Of a DNA stretch of 64,000 nt, positions 36,405 to 44,732 are shown piece by piece. Position numbers and translations under genes: made by a program. The DNA lies in assembly GCF_035953295.1 (NCBI RefSeq), contig NZ_CP108370.1, forward strand, positions 310,001-374,000, written 5' to 3'. Below the pieces are notes generated by a model. The model saw nothing but the letters and a program-made list of their open reading frames with translations, did not search any database and had not been told where the DNA came from. Numbering within the stretch: the stretch's first letter is position 1; each line of letters opens with the position of its first letter. This DNA is from Streptomyces sp. NBC_01335 (GTDB taxonomy: Bacteria > Actinomycetota > Actinomycetes > Streptomycetales > Streptomycetaceae).

Positions 36405-38205
36405 GGGAGGGCTGCCTGCCGCCGTCCCACGGCTTGGCGTAGCCGTACCGCAGGCGGGCCTCGTCGAGGCGGAGGCCGGCCGCGACCGCGGCGCCGATGG
36501 CGCCCTCGGTCCGCTCCACGCCCTCCGCGCGTTCGGCGACCTCCGCTGCGTACGCGTCGGGCACCACCAGCACCCCGTTGTCGTCGGCGACCACGATGTC
36601 GCCGGGCCGCACGGTGATGCCGCCGACGGTGACGTCCCGGCCGGTCGCCGCGAGTTCCACCCGGTTCTTCCCGCTGACCATCGTGGCGCCGGTGCTGTAG
36701 AGCGGGTAGCCGGCGGCGCGGATCTCCGCGATGTCCCGGGCCGACCCGTGCAGGGCGGTGCCGCGCACCCCGCGACGCTGCGCCAGGCTCGTCAGGAGCG
36801 AGCCCCAGTTGGTGCAGGTCGTGCTGCCCGCGTTGTCGACCACGACGAACGAGCCCTCGGGCACGTCGTCCAGGTAGTTGGCCGCGTTACGGAAGCCCTC
36901 CCCCGTGTCGTCGACGGGCTGGTACGTGACGGTGAACGCCCGGCCCGCGGCCCGGGTCCCCGGCACCCTCGGGGCGATGCCGGCGAGGACCCCGCCGACC
37001 CCGAGGCTGTCCAGCGCGTCGGAGACGGAGGCGGTGTCGAGGCGGGCGAGCCGGTCGACCAGGTCGTCCGAGGGCGCCCGGCCGGCCCGTGGAGCGGTGG
37101 TCTCCGCAGCGCTTTCGGCGGGGGCGAGTTCCCCGGCCACGGCCCGCGCGACCTCCTGGGTGCCGCTCGTTCCGCCCATGTCGTAGGTGACGGTCGTCCG
37201 GCGCTCCGCCACCGCCCGCACCGCGGCCCTGATCTCCTCGCCGGGGACGGCCAGGTCCAGGTGGTCGAGCATCTGGGCCACGGCGAGGAGCATGGCCATG
37301 GGGTTGGCGCGGTCCTGTCCGGCCATGCCCGGGGCGCTGCCGTGCACCGGCTCGAAGTAGCTGCCGTGGTCGCCGATGTTGCCGCTGGGAGCGAGGCCGA
37401 GTCCGCCCATGACACCCGCGCCGAGGTCGGAGAGGATGTCTCCGAACATGTTCTCGGCGACCAGCACCCCGAACCGTTCGGGTCTGCGGACCATCCAGAG
37501 GGCGACCGCGTCGACGTTGAGGATCTCGGTCTCGATGTCGGGGTAGTCCCCCGCGATCAGTTCGAGCCGCTCACGGAGGTGGTTGCTGCTGTGGCGCAGG
37601 ACGTTGGGCTTGTCGACCAGGGTGAGCCGGTGGTGGCCGCGGGAGCGTGCGTAGGCGAATCCGTGGCGCAGCAGCCGGTCCATGCCGAACTCGGTCTGGA
37701 GACGCAGGGTGACGCTGGTCGCGGCGGCGCCGGAGGCCTGGGCGTTGGGGTGGTCGCGGACGGCGTTCCACAGCGCGTCGTCCAGGCCGTGGACGTCGAA
37801 GCCCGCGTAGAGGCCCTCGGTGTTCTCCCGGATCACCGTGAAGTCGAAGCGCCCGTCCACCAGGTCGGTGACCGGGCGGATGTTGGCGTACAGGTTCAGC
37901 CGCTGGCGCAGCTGGATGACCGGGGAGACGAAGGTGAGGCCGGTTCCGCGCAGTCCGGGGGGCAGTTCGGCCTCCGCCTCGCGCAGCGGCTTGCTCGTGA
38001 TGGCGCCGAGGAGGCAGGTGTCGGTCTCCTCCAGCAGCTTCCAGGTGCGCTGCGGGACGGGGTTGCCCTCCTCGCGCCAGCACTCCCAGCCGATGTCGCC
38101 GAAGCGCAGGTCGAGGGGGAGGTTGAGCCTGTCCACGGCGTCGAGGGCGGCAGAGGTGACCTCCGGTCCGATGCCGTCGCCGGGGAGGACCGCGACGCTC
38201 TTCAT
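36397..38205 (-). CDS. Fusion: isocitrate/isopropylmalate-type dehydrogenase + RraA-type aldolase
   Basis: 602 residues in one uninterrupted frame; the ATG at 38205 overlaps the previous stop by 4 bp. Residues about 1-357 are a beta-decarboxylating dehydrogenase: [25 protein letters not shown], substrate-site [40 protein letters not shown] and [14 protein letters not shown]. After a short linker, residues about 380-602 are a complete RraA/HMG-aldolase domain: [41 protein letters not shown] (catalytic Arg-Asp) and [15 protein letters not shown]. RraA-like aldolases split 4-hydroxy-4-methyl-2-oxoglutarate or carboxy-hydroxyoxoadipate to pyruvate (and oxaloacetate). The fusion implies sequential oxidation/decarboxylation and aldol cleavage, or the reverse, of a hydroxy-tricarboxylate-like substrate. 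Confidence 0.9.
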   Translation of the reverse strand: MKSVAVLPGDGIGPEVTSAALDAVDRLNLPLDLRFGDIGWECWREEGNPVPQRTWKLLEETDTCLLGAITSKPLREAEAELPPGLRGTGLTFVSPVIQLRQRLNLYANIRPVTDLVDGRFDFTVIRENTEGLYAGFDVHGLDDALWNAVRDHPNAQASGAAATSVTLRLQTEFGMDRLLRHGFAYARSRGHHRLTLVDKPNVLRHSSNHLRERLELIAGDYPDIETEILNVDAVALWMVRRPERFGVLVAENMFGDILSDLGAGVMGGLGLAPSGNIGDHGSYFEPVHGSAPGMAGQDRANPMAMLLAVAQMLDHLDLAVPGEEIRAAVRAVAERRTTVTYDMGGTSGTQEVARAVAGELAPAESAAETTAPRAGRAPSDDLVDRLARLDTASVSDALDSLGVGGVLAGIAPRVPGTRAAGRAFTVTYQPVDDTGEGFRNAANYLDDVPEGSFVVVDNAGSTTCTNWGSLLTSLAQRRGVRGTALHGSARDIAEIRAAGYPLYSTGATMVSGKNRVELAATGRDVTVGGITVRPGDIVVADDNGVLVVPDAYAAEVAERAEGVERTEGAIGAAVAAGLRLDEARLRYGYAKPWDGGRQPSHA

Positions 38206-38984
38206 GTGAGTCCCTTCTCGCGCAGGAAGGTGCCGACGAGGGCGGACACCTCTGCGGTGCGTTCGAAGTGGGGGCGCATGCCGGCCCCCGCGATGATGTG
38301 CACCCGGTGGTGGGGTGCGGCGGCGGTGTGGCGCTGGGTGACGAGTTGGGAGTGGCTGCCGACGATCTGCAGCAGTGGCCCGGAGTGGGCCCGCACGGCC
38401 GCCGTGACGTCGGTGCCGCACAGCAGCCGCATGCCCTCGGCCAGGCGGCTGCCGGCGTGGGGGTCGTGCGGGGCGGGGGCGGCGGTGCCGGCGGCGGGGC
38501 AGTGGCCGTAGGGCCTCACACGCCGGTCGAGGAGGGCGAGCGCGTAGTCGGAGCGGCCGTCGGCGGCCAGATCCGCGATGTCGGTGAGCCGGGACTCCAG
38601 GAGCGCGTCCGTGCGGGCGGGTCCCGAGACGAGCAGTGCGGCCGTGGTGGGGGCGAGGTCGGGGAGCAGGGCCTGGGCCACCGCACCGCCGAGGGCGTTT
38701 CCGCAGATCAGGTCGATGTGGCCGTACCGCGGGAGGAGTGCGCGCCAGCGGGCGACGAAGTGGTCCATCGAGTCGTCGCCCTCCTCGCGCAGTGCGAGGG
38801 TGTCGACGACGGTCACCCGCAGGCCGGCGTCGGCCAGGACCTGGGTGACGGGGGCGAAGAACCCTCCTCCGTCCCAGCGGGGGGTGACAGGTCCAAAGAC
38901 CAGTGCGTGTGCCGGGTTTGCCAGGCCCGCGGCGGCCTTCGGTCCGAAGACCGCCGCGGGAACAGCGGTTGCGGTGTGCGTCAC
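38202..38984 (-). CDS. Alpha/beta-hydrolase-fold protein lacking the nucleophile Ser
   Basis: 260 residues from GTG 38984, overlapping the aldolase stop in a GTGA. The fold is recognisable from the oxyanion strand LVFGPVTPRWDGGGFF and the elbow LICGNALGGAVAQALL, and a late His is in the tail (MRPHF). In the elbow the usual G-x-S-x-G reads G-N-A-L-G: the codon is GCC, so the nucleophile Ser is Ala. Hydrolysis by the normal mechanism is therefore unlikely; it may be a lyase-type member (compare cofactor-free dioxygenases and hydroxynitrile lyases), a binding protein, or a variant nucleophile. Neighbouring overlaps show it belongs to the operon. Confidence 0.8.
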   Translation of the reverse strand: MTHTATAVPAAVFGPKAAAGLANPAHALVFGPVTPRWDGGGFFAPVTQVLADAGLRVTVVDTLALREEGDDSMDHFVARWRALLPRYGHIDLICGNALGGAVAQALLPDLAPTTAALLVSGPARTDALLESRLTDIADLAADGRSDYALALLDRRVRPYGHCPAAGTAAPAPHDPHAGSRLAEGMRLLCGTDVTAAVRAHSGPLLQIVGSHSQLVTQRHTAAAPHHRVHIIAGAGMRPHFERTAEVSALVGTFLREKGLT

Positions 38985-39916
38985 CGGACGGTGGCGAGCG
39001 CACGTGCGGTGGCGATGCCCTCGCGGTGGCTGCCGCTCAGCAGGTCCTTGCGGCGCTCGACCGGGAGGTCGTAGCGGCCCAGGACCAGGTCGGGCAGCGG
39101 CAGGGAGGGGGTCCCCTCGGGGATGGCGGAGAGGAGCAGGTCCGCCAGTTCCAGGGCGGGACCGAGGTGGAGTCTGGCGGCGGCCTCCGTGTCGGTGCGG
39201 TCGAGGTGCGCCAGCCACTGCTCGGCGATGAGGTTGCCGGGGCCCTTGCCCATGCCCTGGATCGAGGAGTCCATCCAGGTCGCACCCGCGGCCACCGCGC
39301 TGATCGCGTTGGACAGGGCGAGCCCCAGGTTGTTGTGGGCGTGCAGGCCGACCGGGCCGCCGGTGACCGACTTGGTCAGGGTGGTGAGGTCGGTGGTGTC
39401 CACGGGAGAGAGGCTGCCGTTGGAGTCCGCGAGGTAGACGACGTCGGCGCCCGCGTCGGTGGCGGCGGTGGCGACCTCGACGACGTCGCGGCCTTCCCAC
39501 TGGCTGATCCGGGCGAAGTTGACCCCGACGTCGAAGCCGATGTCCTTGGCCTGGCGTATGTACTCCAGGCCGCGCTCGTAGCCCTTGGAGGGCAGGATGA
39601 TGCGGACCAGCCGGGAGCCGGCGGCGTACATGGCGGGCAGGTCGTGTTCGTTGATGTTCTTGGGGTGCAGGATCATCGCGACCCGGGCCGCCCCGATCTC
39701 ACGGGCCACCGCGGCGATGAACTCGTCGTCGCCGCGTCCCGTCAGCCCGATGTTGGGTACCGGCAGGAGGGAGCCCTTGCGGTAGGCGATCTCGACCCAG
39801 TCGAATCCCGCCTCGACGCTGAGCCGCGCGTGCTCGATCGCGTAGTCGAGGGGGAAGTTGAAGCCGTTGCGGTAACCACCGTCGCGGAGGGTCACGTCGA
39901 TGTTGACGATGTTCAT
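38981..39916 (-). CDS. DRE-TIM metallolyase/aldolase (HMGL-like)
   Basis: 311 residues from the ATG at 39916 (GGAGG upstream). The defining motif is VTLRDGGYRNGFNF (the D-x-x-L-R-D-G loop), with metal ligands in HAHNNLGLALSNAISAV and the Asn-rich YLADSNGSLSP; SIQGMGKGPGNL matches the glycine-rich lid of 4-hydroxy-2-oxovalerate aldolases. Enzymes of this superfamily make or break C-C bonds next to a 2-oxo acid (isopropylmalate synthase, HMG-CoA lyase, oxovalerate aldolase). At 311 residues it lacks the C-terminal communication domain of oxovalerate aldolase and the regulatory domain of isopropylmalate synthase. Confidence 0.9.
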   Translation of the reverse strand: MNIVNIDVTLRDGGYRNGFNFPLDYAIEHARLSVEAGFDWVEIAYRKGSLLPVPNIGLTGRGDDEFIAAVAREIGAARVAMILHPKNINEHDLPAMYAAGSRLVRIILPSKGYERGLEYIRQAKDIGFDVGVNFARISQWEGRDVVEVATAATDAGADVVYLADSNGSLSPVDTTDLTTLTKSVTGGPVGLHAHNNLGLALSNAISAVAAGATWMDSSIQGMGKGPGNLIAEQWLAHLDRTDTEAAARLHLGPALELADLLLSAIPEGTPSLPLPDLVLGRYDLPVERRKDLLSGSHREGIATARALATVR

Positions 39917-39953
39917 GGTTCCTCCAGGGAGAGTTTCGGGCGGGCGGGCGGAA

Positions 39954-41387
39954 TCAGGCGGACTGGCCGGCGGCGGCGTGGTGGGCGGCGAGCCGGCCGA
40001 AGATCAGGGAGCGCAGCACGGACGTGGCCGGCGGGTAGGCGTGGTAGAAGAGGCCGGTGGCCTCTCCCGCCGCGTACAGACCGGGGATGGCGGTGCCGGA
40101 CGGGGTGACCACGCGGCCGTCGACATCGGTGCGGACGCCGCCGTAGGTGAAGCAGACGGCGGACGTGAGGGGAACGCCTATGAAGGGCGGGGTGTCCAGC
40201 GGGGTGGCCCAGTTGGACTTCTGCGGCGTGAGTCCGGTGGTGGACTTGCCGTCGAGGCGGGTCGGGTCGAACTCACCGGGGACGACGGCCGCGTTGAACT
40301 CTGCGACGGTCTTCTCCAGCCCCTCGGCGTCGATGCCCAGCTTGGTGGCCAGCTCCTCCAGGGTGTCGGCCTGCTCGGGGTCGACGTCGCTGAGCAGCGA
40401 GTTCCGGAATCCGGGGATGGCGAGGGTCTTCGCGTCGGCGACCCAGTACGCCTCCTGGCCCTGGTTCTTCCAGATCTCGTACCCGACGTGCTCGAAGGTG
40501 TTGTCCCAGGTGTCGCGCCCCTCGTCGAAGAAGCGCCGCATGGAGGAGTTGACGAAGATGCCCGTGCTGAAGCCGTAGAGCACCGCGTCGGCCTTGGTGG
40601 TGCGAGTGTCGACCGGCTCGGCGTGGATGCCGTCGAACTGGCCCGCGGTGTCGGCGCCCAGTTCCAGCGCCATGCGCAGGGCGTCGCCGCGGCTGTTGGT
40701 GATGCCGGGGGCGATGAGCGGGAGGTCGCAGGCCTTGTCGCCGAGGTAGCGGGTGAGCATCTCGGTGTTGCCCTGGAAGCCGCCGCTGGCGAGGATCACG
40801 GCACGGCCCTGGATCCGCCGGGTGTGGCCGTCGAAGGTACGGACCAGAACGCCGTCGACCGTGCCGTCGTCGGAGGTCGTCAGGCGGAGCGCCTCGGTCT
40901 CGTAGTGGATCTCGACCCGCGGGTCGTTCTCCAGGGCCGCGCCCAGGTGTTCGACGATCGAGGCGCCGCCGCCGCGGGGGCTGGCCGGCGGGTTCATGGT
41001 CGGGGTGCCACCGTTGAAGGTGTGCGGCAGCGGGAAGGGCTCGAAGGCGATCTCGACACCGTGTTTCTCGACGAAGCTCAGCACCTGTGGGGTCTCGCGC
41101 TCGACGGTGCGGCAGTAGTCGGCGTCCGCGAGGCCGCCGGAGACCCGCCCGACGTGGTCGGCCCAGTCGGTGTCCAGCTGCCGGTCCTCGGTGATCCGCA
41201 GGAACGCGCCGGTCCAGCGGGTGGCTCCGCCGCGCTTCTCCTTGGTCGCCCGCTCGAGAACGGCGATCCGGGCCGGGGTGTCACGGCCTTCGGTGGCTTC
41301 GGCGAAGGACAGCGCGGCCGACAGTCCGGCGGCGCCGAACCCGATCACGACGAGGTCGTAGGGAGCCGGGGTGGACGAGGCTGACAT
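39954..41387 (-). CDS. FAD-dependent dehydrogenase/fumarate-reductase flavoprotein family (TcuA-like)
   Basis: 477 residues from the ATG at 41387 (GAGGAG upstream). N-terminal Rossmann FAD motif VVIGFGAAGLSAALSFAEA, RGGATRWTGAF, VILASGGFQGN, the flavin-site strand FVNSSMRRFFDEG and C-terminal YGGVRTDVDGRVV with IPGLYAAGEATG. This matches single-subunit fumarate reductase/tricarballylate dehydrogenase flavoproteins that oxidise or reduce a C-C bond next to carboxylates. It lies 37 bp upstream of the aldolase gene. A ketosteroid-dehydrogenase-like activity is less likely in this context. Confidence 0.9.
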   Translation of the reverse strand: MSASSTPAPYDLVVIGFGAAGLSAALSFAEATEGRDTPARIAVLERATKEKRGGATRWTGAFLRITEDRQLDTDWADHVGRVSGGLADADYCRTVERETPQVLSFVEKHGVEIAFEPFPLPHTFNGGTPTMNPPASPRGGGASIVEHLGAALENDPRVEIHYETEALRLTTSDDGTVDGVLVRTFDGHTRRIQGRAVILASGGFQGNTEMLTRYLGDKACDLPLIAPGITNSRGDALRMALELGADTAGQFDGIHAEPVDTRTTKADAVLYGFSTGIFVNSSMRRFFDEGRDTWDNTFEHVGYEIWKNQGQEAYWVADAKTLAIPGFRNSLLSDVDPEQADTLEELATKLGIDAEGLEKTVAEFNAAVVPGEFDPTRLDGKSTTGLTPQKSNWATPLDTPPFIGVPLTSAVCFTYGGVRTDVDGRVVTPSGTAIPGLYAAGEATGLFYHAYPPATSVLRSLIFGRLAAHHAAAGQSA

Positions 41388-41461
41388 GGATTCTCCTCGA
41401 AGAGAGAGTGGGTGATGGCGAGGTGTGTGTGGGGGGAGGCGTGGGGGATGCGGGACGGGGC

Positions 41462-42052
41462 TCAGCGGTTGGGGGTGATGACCCGGCTGGTGCGGTAGAG
41501 CCGGTACTTCGCACCCGTGGTGGTGCCGGCGAAGTCCTGGTAGCGGCGGGCGAATTCGGGGTCCTCGAAGATCGCGTCGAAGGACTTGCGGTCCGTCCAG
41601 GCCGCGAAGTTGACGAGGGCGTCGCCGTCGACGCTCGTCAGCAGGCGGGAGCCCTTGAAGCCGTCGGCGGTGGCGGCGACGTGTTCGACCGCGGAGGCGA
41701 GCGCGGCCACGCTGGCGGGGGCGTCCTCGGTGGTGGCCACGTTGATGAGGAACACGCCGTCGTCCGGCACGGCGGCGGTGACGACGCCCGGGCTGGCGTT
41801 GCGGCCCTCGAAGGCGAGTTGCTCGTACGAGGCGATGCCGAGCTTGGTCCAGGGGTCGCTCTCGATGAGCTCGCGCACCTCGGTCCCGTCGAGGTCGGCG
41901 GTCACGATGACGGCGCCGCCCTCGGGGCGGGGACCGCTCAGCAGGATGCGGCCCTGGTCACCGTGGTCGCGCAGCCATGCCTTGTGCTCGGCCATGTGGG
42001 CGAGAACGGTCTCTCGCGGGGTGAGGTAGGTGAGGGTGAGTACGTGGATCAT
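41462..42052 (-). CDS. Two-domain YciI-like + antibiotic-biosynthesis-monooxygenase-like protein
   Basis: 196 residues from the ATG at 42052 (GGAG nearby). Residues about 1-93 form a YciI-type ferredoxin-like fold (LTYLTPRETVLAHMAEHKAW, GPRPEGGAVIV, DPWTKLGI). Residues about 103-196 form an ABM-like alpha+beta barrel (VFLINVATTEDAPASV, LVNFAAWTDRKSFDAIFEDP). Both folds are small dimeric barrels that catalyse decyclisation, dehydration or cofactor-free oxidation; here they are joined as an internal pseudo-dimer. It sits between the nitronate monooxygenase and FAD dehydrogenase genes with gaps of 45 and 74 bp. Confidence 0.82.
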   Translation of the reverse strand: MIHVLTLTYLTPRETVLAHMAEHKAWLRDHGDQGRILLSGPRPEGGAVIVTADLDGTEVRELIESDPWTKLGIASYEQLAFEGRNASPGVVTAAVPDDGVFLINVATTEDAPASVAALASAVEHVAATADGFKGSRLLTSVDGDALVNFAAWTDRKSFDAIFEDPEFARRYQDFAGTTTGAKYRLYRTSRVITPNR

Positions 42053-42097
42053 TCCGGGTTCTCCGTGGGTGCGAAGTGGCGGGTGGAGGCGGGTGGT

Positions 42098-43096
42098 TCA
42101 GGCCGTGGGGCCGGGAGCGGGGGCGATCCGGCGGGCAAGGCCGGTGAGGATCTCCTCGGCGTCGGCCACGACGCGCTGGACGACCTGCGCGGCCGGCTGG
42201 ATGTCCTCGATCAGGTCGAGCACCTCCCCCGCGAACATGGCGCGCTGGGTGGTGTCGTCACGGGCGACCGCGGCGGCCCACTCGGGCTCGACCGAGGCCC
42301 GCAGGGCGGCGAGTTCGGCGTCGCGCCCGGTCCAGGTACGGGTGAAGTCGTTGCTCACGGAACGGGCGCGGTAGACCTCGTCCCACGGGATGCCGCGCAC
42401 GACGTCGAACGCGCGGGTGTCGACGGTGTCCGCGGTCCGCGCGGACATCAGGTGGGACTTGAATCCGGTGGTGGCCAGCGACTCCTCGGTCGCCGCGAAC
42501 CGGGTTCCCATCATCACGCCGTCGGCGCCGAGCGCGAGAGCCGCCGCCAGCCCGCGGCCGTCGGCGAATCCGCCGGCCGCGACCACCGGCACCGCGCCGT
42601 CGGTGATCTCGATGACGGCCGGTACGAGCGGCAGGGTGGCCTGCGTCTTGTGGTGGCCGCCGGCCTCGGCGCCCTGGGCCACGAGCACGGACGCTCCGGC
42701 ACGCACGGCGATCAGGGCCTGTTCCGGGTCGTGCACCTGGACGATGACCCGTGACCCGGCGTCGGTGGCCGACGCGACGAACCGGTGCACCTGCGCGGCG
42801 TCGCCGAAGGAGAGGGCGATGACCGGCGGCGCGTAGCCGAGGACCTTGTCCCAGAGGCCGGGGCGGTCGTCGAAGGTGAACATGACGCAGCCGACTCCCC
42901 AGACGCCGCCCGCCTCGGCCGCCCGGGCCACGTGTTCGTCGATGAAAGCGGCGTCGCCGTAGCTGACGCCGACAAGACCGAGACCGCCGGCCCGGGTCAC
43001 GGCCCCGGCGAGGGCGCCACCGGTCACGGAGCCCATCGGGGCGCAGACGACCGGATGGTCGATTCCGAGCAGTTCCGTCAGCTTGGTCGAGATCAC
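42098..43096 (-). CDS. Nitronate monooxygenase family protein (FMN-dependent)
   Basis: 332 residues from GTG 43096 (AGGGAG upstream). Family features are HPVVCAPMGSVTGGALAGAV at the N-terminus, GVGCVMFTF, the phosphate/flavin stretch VLVAQGAEAGGHHKT with the catalytic His region, VVAAGGFADGRGLAAALALG and GTRFAATEES. Enzymes of this family oxidise alkyl nitronates such as propionate 3-nitronate, or act as enoyl-ACP reductase-like FMN proteins. It is the first gene of the putative operon, so the pathway may start with a nitro/nitronate or a similar oxidation. Confidence 0.9.
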   Translation of the reverse strand: MISTKLTELLGIDHPVVCAPMGSVTGGALAGAVTRAGGLGLVGVSYGDAAFIDEHVARAAEAGGVWGVGCVMFTFDDRPGLWDKVLGYAPPVIALSFGDAAQVHRFVASATDAGSRVIVQVHDPEQALIAVRAGASVLVAQGAEAGGHHKTQATLPLVPAVIEITDGAVPVVAAGGFADGRGLAAALALGADGVMMGTRFAATEESLATTGFKSHLMSARTADTVDTRAFDVVRGIPWDEVYRARSVSNDFTRTWTGRDAELAALRASVEPEWAAAVARDDTTQRAMFAGEVLDLIEDIQPAAQVVQRVVADAEEILTGLARRIAPAPGPTA

Positions 43097-43261
43097 GATG
43101 CTCCCTGGTCCGTTTCTGTCGCACGACTGGGAACGGCCGGCAGGCCGTAAGGAAAAGGAGGGCGCGAGACCGAATTCCGCATTGAATTCGGTGCGCGGGT
43201 ACGCAGCGCGGCCGGCGAATCGAATCCGCCCGGTGAACCCGTTCTGCTCTGTGTCCATGAC

Positions 43262-43304
43262 ATTAGCCACCGATCCCGCCGCCGGTCCAAGACGCAAATC
43301 GCGT
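43262..43304 (-). promoter_or_regulatory. Candidate promoter and LysR site of the organic-acid operon
   Basis: On the minus strand: -35 TTGGAC (43285-43290), a 17-bp spacer and -10 GCTAAT (43262-43267), about 165 bp upstream of the first gene. Immediately upstream of the -35 lies ACGC-n5-GCGT (43292-43304), an inverted repeat at a position typical for LysR-type activator binding. The gap 43097-43596 has no gene. Confidence 0.4.
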
Positions 43305-43350
43305 AACTGCCATAGGCGGATCCCTATATCGCCTGGCCGGGGAAACAGAA

Positions 43351-43392
43351 GCGGCGTGCACCCCGGGTCGAGGGACCCGGGACACACGCCGC
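43351..43392 (-). terminator. Strong hairpin between lysR and the operon
   Basis: GCGGCGTG...CACGCCGC encloses CCCGGGTC-GAG-GGACCCGGG, giving an almost continuous 17-bp stem. It lies about 200 bp after the LysR stop codon and upstream of the operon promoter, so lysR and the operon are probably separate transcripts. Confidence 0.7.
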
Positions 43393-43596
43393 TGAGGGGG
43401 TTGGTGGGGCTGGGACAGACCGGCTGAGTCGTGTTCCGCAAGGAGCGCCGTCCGCCCGTAGGGCGGGTCGGGCGGCGTCCGGTGCGTGCGGTCGCAAGGC
43501 GGGCCGTCCGGACACCGGATGTATCGGGACGACCCGGCAACGCGGCGAGCGTGCGTGCCGGGCGGCGCCCGACAGGCGGGACTTCCAGAACACGGC

Positions 43597-44625
43597 CTAC
43601 TCGGCGAAGAACCCCCAGCCACGCTCGCCCGCGACCCGCTGGAGCACGCGCGCCTCATGACTGTCGCCGGCCGCGGTCACCGCGAGACGCTCGCGCGGCG
43701 GCCTGCTGGTGGGCAGTGGCCGCCACACCAGGTGCGGCTCCTTCTCGACGGCGCGGCGCGGTCGCAGCGCCACCAGGTCGGAGGTCGTCTGGAGGGCGTG
43801 CAGGAACAGGGCGTGCTGGTCCTGGTCGACCGGGTGGAGCACCGAATTCCAGCCCAGCCTTGCCAGATGGGCGGGGATCGTGTCCGCGAACCCGGGCGCG
43901 CAGCCCTCGTCGTACCAGAGCAGGCGCTGGCGTGCGAGGTCGCTCCAGGTCGGTTCCGCACGCTCGGCGAGCGCGTGCTGCTGCGCCATGACGACGCCGA
44001 GCGGCTCGTCCCAGACCACGGCGCCCACCAGATGCGGCGAGAGGATCGGCATGCGCACGATGCCGAAGGCGAGCTCTCCCCTTCTCAGCAGGTCGTCCTG
44101 GTCCGCCGCACCCACCGAGCGCATCCGCAGCCTCACCCCGGGATCGCGCCCGCTGTCCGGACCGCCTCCGGGCAGCCCGTTCTGCACTTCGATGAGCACA
44201 TCGGCCGGTACGCCGCCGCAGACGCCGACGGACCAGACCTGCGGAGCGGGGGCCGCGGCGGCGATGGCCGAGCGCAACTGGCCGGGAATTCCCTGTATTT
44301 CCCGGAGGAAGGCCCGGCCGCCGGCCGTGAGTTCAACCCCACGCGAACTGCGGATGAACAGCGCCGCTCCGACGCGCTTTTCCAGTCGGCGAATTTGCTG
44401 ACTGAGGCTCGGCTGCGAGATGCGGAGTTGCTGGGCAGCAGCCGACACGGTCCCGCTGCGTACCACGGTGAGGAAATACCGGAGGTGCCTCATGTCGAAA
44501 TCGTCGACGTCCCGCGCGTCGGAGACGGCGCGATGGACGGCGTCACTCACCGCATGCGGCACCCGCCCGTCGGGATCGGCACCCACCGGGGCGCGCTGGC
44601 CCGCCCACTCGTCAAGCACGCTCAT
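43597..44625 (-). CDS. LysR-family transcriptional regulator
   Basis: 342 residues. The ATG at 44625 has an ideal GGAGG six bases upstream. A start at MRHLRYFL (codon 45) would give the normal LysR length but has no ribosome-binding site, so the protein appears to carry an unusual 44-residue N-terminal extension. HTH about 47-105: DMRHLRYFLTVVRSGTVSAA, LRISQPSLSQQIRRLE. The effector domain follows with GELAFGIVR and PLGVVMAQQHALAE. It is directly upstream of the operon on the same strand and is its likely activator. An ARE-like site lies just upstream of the gene. Confidence 0.92.
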   Translation of the reverse strand: MSVLDEWAGQRAPVGADPDGRVPHAVSDAVHRAVSDARDVDDFDMRHLRYFLTVVRSGTVSAAAQQLRISQPSLSQQIRRLEKRVGAALFIRSSRGVELTAGGRAFLREIQGIPGQLRSAIAAAAPAPQVWSVGVCGGVPADVLIEVQNGLPGGGPDSGRDPGVRLRMRSVGAADQDDLLRRGELAFGIVRMPILSPHLVGAVVWDEPLGVVMAQQHALAERAEPTWSDLARQRLLWYDEGCAPGFADTIPAHLARLGWNSVLHPVDQDQHALFLHALQTTSDLVALRPRRAVEKEPHLVWRPLPTSRPPRERLAVTAAGDSHEARVLQRVAGERGWGFFAE

Positions 44626-44708
44626 CCACTTCCTCCAAAGTGTCGTCGCCCCTGCCCCGCAGGGGCGTGCCCAGTCGGCTTCACGTGCACTGGTTCGAGC
44701 ATGACATT

Positions 44709-44732
44709 AAAATTCGTTCTCGAAGGTATTTT
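44709..44732 (-). promoter_or_regulatory. ARE-like palindrome upstream of lysR
   Basis: Two 12-bp halves, AAAATTCGTTCT and CGAAGGTATTTT, are inverted repeats at 9 of 12 positions, and the right half matches the perfect afsA-region element (GAAGGTAT). It lies 84 bp upstream of the LysR start and touches the preceding tetR stop codon. It is a candidate binding site for the butyrolactone-type receptor. Confidence 0.5.
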
